Assembly: GCF_004193775.1 (NCBI RefSeq) | Contig: NC_041021.1 | Span: 4,474,001 to 4,538,000 of the forward strand | Reading direction: 5' to 3' | From: Glycine soja | Taxonomy: Eukaryota; Streptophyta; Magnoliopsida; Fabales; Fabaceae | Length of the DNA: 64,000 nucleotides | Part shown: piece by piece, positions 58,335-64,000 of the stretch | Layout of the letters: every line of letters begins with the position of its first letter | How positions within the stretch are numbered: position 1 is the first letter of the stretch | The notes under the pieces: generated by a model | Seen by the model: only the letters and a program-made list of their open reading frames with translations | Database searches by the model: none | Told to the model about the DNA's origin: nothing | Made by a program: the position numbers and the translations under genes

Positions 58335-59258
58335 ATGGCCGAAGAGTTGAGGTTTCTTCATGATGAAAGGTCCCTCGTAATTTGGGGCCCACTTTACCCT
58401 ATTGTCTTTTTAGTCTTGTGATACTTTCTTCAAGACAAGATCCCCTTCATTGAACTTGCATGGGCGTACCTTCTTGTCGAAAGCATTCTTCACCCGTCTT
58501 TGATATAATCGCCCGTGGCTCATGGCTGTCAATCTCTTACCTTCTATAAGATTGAGCTGATCAAAGTGTGGTTGGGCCTATTCTGACTCTTTCAACAGGG
58601 ACTCTACCAGAATTCTTAAAGAGGGGACCTCTACTTCAAACGGCAACACGGCTTACATCCCGTACACTAACGAAAACGGGGTTGCCCCAGTTGATGTGCG
58701 TACTGAGGTTCGATAACCATGCAGCACGAAAGGGAGCATCTCGTGCCAATCCCTGTATGACATGGTCATATTCTGAACGATCTTCTTGATGTTTTTATTT
58801 GCCACCTTAACTACCCCATTCATCTTGGGCCTATAAGGCGTGGAATTATGATGTTGGATCCTGAAATCCTCACACATCTCTTTCATCATTTTGTTGTTCA
58901 GATTGGTGGCATTGTCAGTGATAGTCTTCCTAGGCAACCCATACCGACATATTATCTCCTTTTTTATGAACCTAACCACCACGCTCCTTGTTACACTGGC
59001 GTATGAAGCCGCTTCAACCCATTTGGTGAAGTAGTCAATGGTGACCAAGATGAAGCAATGTCCGTTTAAAGCCTTAGGCTCAATAGCTCCAATCACATCT
59101 ATTCCCCACATAGAGAAGGGCCATGGCGCTGCCAATACGTTCAAAGGCATGGGCGGAGCATTGACATTATCCGCGAATGCCTGGCACTTGTGGCATTTTC
59201 TCACATGGATACAACAGTCATTTTCCATGGTGAGCCAGTAATACCCTGCCGTCAGAAT
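58335..59258 (-). pseudogene. Ty3/gypsy integrase, Tat/Ogre-like (decayed)
   Basis: From the right: ILTAGYYWLTMENDCCIHVR and KCHKCQAF give the zinc-binding end. The DDE core has WPFSMWGIDVIG (first Asp), DYFTKWVEAASY and ITDNATNLN (second Asp). The third catalytic position, 35 residues further on, reads NGVVKVANKNIKK, with Lys where Glu is expected. SLVYGM ends at a TAA (58650-58652); the same frame continues AVLPFEVEVPSLRIL, RLTAMSHGRLYQRRVKNAFD, KVRPCKFNEGDLVLKKV and WAPNYEGPFIMKKP, typical of the Tat/Ogre integrase C-terminus, with two more stops. The upstream part of pol is cut off at 59259 by LTR insertions. The enzyme cannot be active. Confidence 0.9.
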
Positions 59259-59884
59259 TGTTAGACAAATGGCCTCAGTAACTTAAGAAGGTGTGAATTA
59301 TTTTCCCACTAACAAGCTTTTAACCCCTTTCTAAATGATAGGCTCAAAATGCAGAAAAAGAAGCCTTTTCAAAATGGTTTGAAGAGATATGTCTTTTCAA
59401 AAAGCTTTTTCTGAACTTCTTCATTGGTAATCAATTACAGGTTTCTGGTAATCGATTGCATATTTATATTTTGAAGGGTCATGACTTTTGAATTTGAATT
59501 TCAAGAGTTTCATTGCTGGTAATAAATTACAGACATATAGTAATCAATTACATGTTCAAAATTCAAATTCAAAACCCTTTTCAACAACTATTTCTCAAAC
59601 TTCCCATCTAGTAATCGATTACACTGCCTGGTAATCGATTACCAGAGTCTTGGATGACTTTGAAACCCTTTGTTTTAAGGCAAGGCTTGATCTTGAAGCA
59701 AGACTTTGTTTGTTGAAGCAATCTTGTATTAATCTTGAAGCAGTTCTTATCCTTTTGAAGCGGCCTTGTTTGATTCTTCTTTGGCATCATCAAAATCATG
59801 TATACATTCATTCACATTCTCCCCCTTTTTTATGATGATAATCAAGTGATTTCTTTTTGACATCATCAAAACATACGTGATTCA
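59259..59884 (-). mobile_element. Short LTR of the palindrome family, internally deleted (LTR 1)
   Basis: Starts TGTTAGACAAATGGCC and ends about CGTGATTCA, resembling the solo LTR 21084-22230 at both ends but only 626 bp; the GGTTCGGCCACTTCCCGTGCC part is missing. It contains two exact TAATCGATTA palindromes (59610-59645) and several variants. The left flank AGAAT (59254-59258) is the candidate TSD; its partner is probably beyond the window. Confidence 0.65.
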
Positions 59885-59894
59885 TATTCTCCTC

Positions 59895-60972
59895 CGTTAG
59901 ACAAATGGCCTCAGTTATCTTAAGAATGGGGGGTTGAATTAAGATACAAAGACTATTTCCCAATTAAAATTTCACTCTCTCTTTTTAGATTAACAATGCA
60001 CCCTTAACATGAATTACTCAAAATACAATTCAAAATAAACTTCTTTCAAGCCAAAGATAAATAGCAATAAATAAAAGAAGTTTAAGGGAAGAGAGAAATG
60101 CAAAATTGATTTATACTGGTTCGGCCACTTCCCGTGCCTACGTCCAGTCCTCAAGCAACCCACTTGAGATTTTCCACTCTCTTTGTAAAACTCCTTTTAC
60201 AAATTCTAAACCACACAGGGACAACTCTTCCCTTGTGTACAGGAATCCTTTACAACAAGAGACCCTCGGTCTCTTAATCCCTTTTCAGAAGTAAGAAGAA
60301 AAGAAGAAATCTCTCTTGAAAGAGATAGATTGTACAATGAAGATCAATCACAATTCCTTATTGAATATGCAAGTGTTTGACCAAGGAATCTTTGAGAGGA
60401 TAAGACATTTCAATTCAGAAAAACTCTCTTAATCTTTTGAGAGGATAAAACTTTTTGGGCAATGAAAACTCTCTCTCTATTCGTGTTTCCAAGTCACATA
60501 TAAATAGACCTTTGATGGTCATTCATAAACCATTTGAATAGATGTGACTCTTGGAAGTTATTTTCTGAAAATCTCCTCTGGTAATCGATTACAGGATTTG
60601 TGTAATCGATTACATGTTTTAAAATTTGAATTAAAACGTTTATTAACTGCTGGTAATCGATTACCAATATTGTGTAATCGATTACACAGTCTAAAATTTG
60701 AATTCAAATATTTAGTAGCTGTTGTAAACCATTTTTGGCCACTGATGATTGATTACCAGAGAGTAAATCTCTTGAAAAACAGTTTTTGACTTAAATTACT
60801 TGGCCAAACCTTTTGCTATATCAATTAGGAATTCCCTTCCTAAAATACTAGTGATCATCTTGATGTTGTGTCTTGTATTCTTGAATCATTGTCTTGAATT
60901 TAAATTTGAAAAGCGCATTTCCATCATTTGCATTAAATCATCATCAAAACATCAAAGTCATTTGCTTCTACA
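59895..60972 (-). mobile_element. 3' LTR of the minus-strand gag+ORF2 element (LTR 2)
   Basis: 1078 bp. On the minus strand it starts TGTAGAAGCAAATGAC (60972) and ends GAGGCCATTTGTCTAACG (59895). It is preceded by AAAAAGGATGAGAT, a decayed purine tract. Four exact TAATCGATTA palindromes lie in 60580-60690. GGTTCGGCCACTTCCCGTGCC (60119-60139) matches the solo LTR at 21084-22230. Only 10 bp separate it from LTR 1. Confidence 0.8.
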
Positions 60973-61407
60973 ATCTCATCCTTTTTGATGATGACAATTT
61001 AAGTCCTGAAATCAAGATACAAGCAAGCAATGTATATAAATAATATATTGCACGTTCACTCCCCCTATGTTTTGGAATTGATGATCACTTGATTTCTAAG
61101 CCTTTTCTAAGCTTCTCTACTACCCCATTTTTCTCCCCCTTTGGCAACATCAAAAAGCCAAAGATCATGGGAATTAATATAGATAAAATAATGAAGTGGA
61201 CAAAGATCAATTATAAGTCATAACCAACAAAAATCATAAATAAGTCATAACCAAAATATAATCTAAACAGACATAATTCAAAACCACATAGAATCTAAAC
61301 ATAAAAGACTCAAGTCCAAAGATTAAAAGATAAATAAAGTGCAAAAAATGATAACTTAACTACCATAGCCAAAATACAAGGCTTAAAAGAAAATTAGAAA
61401 CTAAACT
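60973..61407. other. 3' non-coding interior of the minus-strand element
   Basis: AT-rich. TTCTCCCCCTTTGGCAACAT (61131-61150) is the reverse-strand counterpart of the GCCAAAGGGGGAGAGAA block seen near 40015 and 54975, confirming homology and orientation. Confidence 0.65.
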
Positions 61408-62543
61408 CTAAGAAGGTGGAGGTGGTGGTGGAAGGTCGAAGCTCTGACGAATATAACCCACATCTTCTTCAAGCTGTGTGAGACGGATATCCTTGCCGGC
61501 AAAGCGAGTATCCAAAGAATCAAAACATTCGCCAACATAAGTACGAAGACCCCGTAACTCGAAAAAAACTTCAGTCATGAGGGCTGAATCATCTCGCTAA
61601 GGAGGAGGAGAAGGAGTACGCTCATCTTGAGGAGGAAGTGCATCTTTCTTTAGCCATTGACCATTCCGATCCTTACGGTATCCAAAAGAAGTCACTGCAC
61701 CAGCACCAATAGCAAAGGAACGCTTGACTTGAACAAATGGTTCATCATCAAGCGAAATTTGAAAATGACGGAGAAATAGAGTGACCAATTGAGGATAAGG
61801 GAGAGGTGCATTCGCCCGTAATGCCTTATGCATTTGGTACCGAACCAAGTGAGCCCAGTCGATCTGACGACCGGTAAGGAAAGCCCATATTAAAATAAGT
61901 CCACCTTAGAGGCTTGAGCCAAATTTGAAGATCGGGGAAGCAAAATTCTAACAATAATGTAGTGCATGATGCGATTATCAAAAGTTAATGATCCGGCCAG
62001 CAATCTACCGGTCATTTCAGCCTGGTCATTGCAAACCATACGGCGAGCATCATGACTAGAATAATCAAATTTTCAGTCATCAACAATGGTGCCCTCAAAA
62101 GGTGCACCTTGACTGGGTAGTTTAGTAAAAGAAAAGAACAATGATTGATCAATGATCATGGGAATACCATGCACCTCAGAAGAAAGAATGTCATCCTGAA
62201 TTTTTAAATTGTAGTAAAAGACTTTTACTAGTTCAGGATAATAAGGCAATTTTAAAGACATGAAATCTACCAAGCCAGAATTTTGAAACACTTGATAACA
62301 ATCAAATGTCTCATCATTGAAGAAATCTATGTCTAGGTACTTAGGGTCTAAAATGATCCTAGAAGAAAATTGAGAGAGGTACCGTAGACTTTGATCATCG
62401 GAAGAAAACAAAGTGGATGATCTTGGAGATGACAAGGAAGGATGGATAGGTGCTGTGGGTGCTTCGGATGGTCCGTGGCGGCGATGGCCAGCAGCAGCGG
62501 TGGAGGAGGATGATCCCTTTCTCTTCTTTGAAGATTCTGTCAT
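61408..62543 (-). pseudogene. ORF2 of the minus-strand element, putative plant transposon-associated protein (decayed)
   Basis: Start ATG 62543 (MTESSKKRKGSSSS), then SSTLFSSDDQSLRYLSQFSS, FMSLKLPYYPELVKVFYYNL and EVHGIPMIIDQSLFFSFTKL, to TGA near 62072 (Trp in the other copy). The same frame continues DARRMVCNDQAEMTGRLLAG and IVRILLPRSSNLAQ, with a frameshift near 61900. From 61848: YQMHKALRANAPLPYPQLVT, KRSFAIGAGAVTSFGYRKD, and a C-terminal SFDLPPPPPPS ending at 61408. It aligns along its whole length with 38617-39730, including the Pro-rich last residues. About 375 residues. Unknown function. Confidence 0.75.
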
Positions 62544-62699
62544 TTGATGAAGTTTTAGTGAATTTCAATCGGTGGAATCGAAAGAGGAGTGAAAAAGAGG
62601 AAGATTGGGCTTTACGGGACGTGTTTTGGTGAAGAATTGAGGAAGATATGAGAATTTGAAGATTAGGGATGAAGGAGGCATGAGAACGAGAATGAGGCT

Positions 62700-62880
62700 G
62701 CGCAGCATAACTGGTTTCGTAGGTATTTATAGAGGAGGACGAGATGTAATCGATTACAAGTTTTGGTAATCGATTATAGGAGTAGTAAGCCTTCTGGTAA
62801 TCGATTACAGGATGTTGTAATCGATTACAGGCTGCCTGTTCTTGTGTAATCGATTACACTGAATGGTAATCAATTACTAG
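62700..62880 (-). promoter_or_regulatory. Promoter-like region before the minus-strand ORF2
   Basis: Five exact TAATCGATTA palindromes (62745-62855), then on the minus strand CCTCTATAAATACC (TATA box at about 62730), roughly 190 bp before the ATG. Same arrangement as 38330-38450 in the plus-strand copy. Confidence 0.6.
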
Positions 62881-63488
62881 AGCATAAACTAGGCTAGTTC
62901 CTCAAAAAATTACCTATGTCTATGCTAAATACATCTAACACTATCAATCATCATCACTAATATGTATTTAATTCATTCAAACAAGTATTAATCAAACAAT
63001 TAACACACACCAATCAAATATAATCAAATACTTACAATTAAACACAATCAAACAAAAGCAATCATCAAAACATAATCAAAAACAATTATCAAAGACAATC
63101 AACATAACTATCAATCAAAAACATCAATGACAATCAAATATTTAAGGAGTAAACAAGCATCAAAACTCAATCAAAAGTTAACAATCATAGACAAAAATCA
63201 TCAAAGTAATCAATCAAAGACAAGTGACCTGTTGATATCATTTGATATTACTTGTTGGGCTTGTTGATCAAGTGGCCTTTGTTTGTTGTCTCCATAAATC
63301 ACATATCCATTTATATTGGGGAGAAATATGAATAAACTTTGATGCATGCCATGTGTTTGGAGAGATTGCTATCAATGTATCACCTTTGCTCTTCTCCATT
63401 TTCATAGTCTTTCATCATGATGCCCAGATTTATGATTTTATTTTTCTAAATCACTTGAAGAATTTTTGTCATTTTCTTCCCAAGTGAT
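62881..63488. other. Spacer between ORF2 and gag of the minus-strand element
   Basis: AT-rich with many CAATCAAA/AATCAAAC units (62940-63220); no pol domain. It corresponds to 37828-38329 in the plus-strand copy. Confidence 0.6.
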
Positions 63489-64000
63489 TTATGCTTTCTT
63501 TTCTTTCTTTTCTTTGAGATTCCTCTTGTCGGATTTTTCAATTCTTCTTTCAAAGACAAGATAATCGAATCTCATGTGCCTAGGTTGATTGCTTTCATAG
63601 CATGTTGGGGCTAAGGAGGAGTCTTCTTCTTTCTTCTTTGTATTGATGTTTGATTCCCTTTTATTTCTTTTGTTTCTCAGAAATTTATTGAACCTTTTCA
63701 CAAAGAGTCTGAAATCATCATCATCATCTTCTGTTTCAATCAAGTCCTCTTTGTCACTTTCTTCTTGAATAAAAGATGATGAGGCTCTGAGTGCTATTCC
63801 TTTTCTCTTCATATCATTCTCTTCATGTTGATGGAGTCTCATAAGTTCCATTTCATGTTCTTGAAGTTATCCAAAGAGAGTGGCAAGAGACATATTAGTG
63901 AGATCTCTTGATTCTGCAATTGCTGTTACTTTTGATTGTCATTGCCTGCTTAAACATCTCAACACTTTGTTAATAAGATCTTCATTATGAAATATTTTTC
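63489..64000 (-). pseudogene. gag-like gene of the minus-strand element (C-terminal part, runs off window)
   Basis: On the minus strand, from the window edge: LINKVLRCLSRQ, a stop, AIAESRDLTNMSLATLFG, a stop, then LQEHEMELMRLHQHEENDMK and DDDDDFRLFVKRFNKFLRNK. This aligns with the gag at 36733-37827. The zinc knuckle region reads CYESNQPRHMRFDY, so the second and last cysteines of the CCHC motif are lost (Ser and Tyr). The rest of gag and the 5' LTR lie beyond 64000. Confidence 0.8.

Noticed and set aside
1..64000. tRNA, rRNA or other structural RNA genes
   Set aside because: No cloverleaf with A/B boxes or rRNA core motif was found by eye; the iMet-like sequences at 36685 and 48181 are primer binding sites only.

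Overview
The window is plant nuclear DNA. It is AT-rich, with spliceosomal introns, a plant-specific NAC transcription factor and a dense nest of plant transposons. The retroelement style (LTRs carrying TAATCGATTA palindromes, iMet-tRNA primer sites) and the NAC sequence fit a legume, most likely soybean (Glycine); this is pattern recognition without a database search. Only one ordinary host gene looks intact: a three-exon NAP-type NAC gene at 29102-30744 (+). Nearly everything else is transposable elements, most of them broken, several with target-site duplications (TSDs) that can be read directly.

Left third (1-27200): a MITE-like repeat (26-482) and featureless DNA lead to a small hAT-type element (ends 2263 and 27185, perfect 13-bp inverted repeats, near-perfect 8-bp TSD). 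It has been split by a Helitron of about 24.4 kb (2489-26868; 5' TC, 3' hairpin plus CTAG, A/T flanks). The Helitron carries two decayed RPA1-like genes, a decayed Rep/helicase gene whose HUH and YxxxY motifs and P-loop are still readable, and two tandem copies of a B3-like gene segment. Two solo LTRs have landed in it: about 3 kb, chromovirus-like (13272-16320), and about 1.15 kb (21084-22230, minus).

Middle (27200-44500): the NAC gene, then a 757-bp Mutator-like foldback element with 9-bp TSDs (32288-33044). A CACTA-type end follows at 33109, with palindromic subterminal repeats. Two members of one LTR family sit in those repeats: a solo LTR (33264-34926) and a two-LTR element (35082-41809) that has gag and an unidentified second ORF in place of pol. 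Beyond them is a captured exon of an RRP44/DIS3-type exosome nuclease gene (42523-42763, minus), and then what looks like part of a Ty3/gypsy LTR.

Right third (44500-64000): a nested stack. A 5'-truncated Ty1/copia element (pol from about 44540, 3' LTR ending at 56820) was hit by a solo LTR (46179-47032) and by a Ty3/gypsy element with two 988-bp LTRs (47191-54706, TSD AAACC). Removing both lets the copia reading frame continue to its own stop codon. To the right are a 109-bp tandem array and a decayed Tat/Ogre-like integrase (minus strand). That is interrupted by further LTRs and by a second, minus-strand copy of the gag+ORF2 element, which runs off the window end.

The most unusual signals are: (i) a hairpin series in one LTR family in which the loop stays constant while the stems differ between hairpins; (ii) the gag+ORF2 retroelement, whose ORF2 has its own promoter-like region built from the same palindromes as the LTR U3; and (iii) the very large Helitron with a tandemly duplicated 3' segment.
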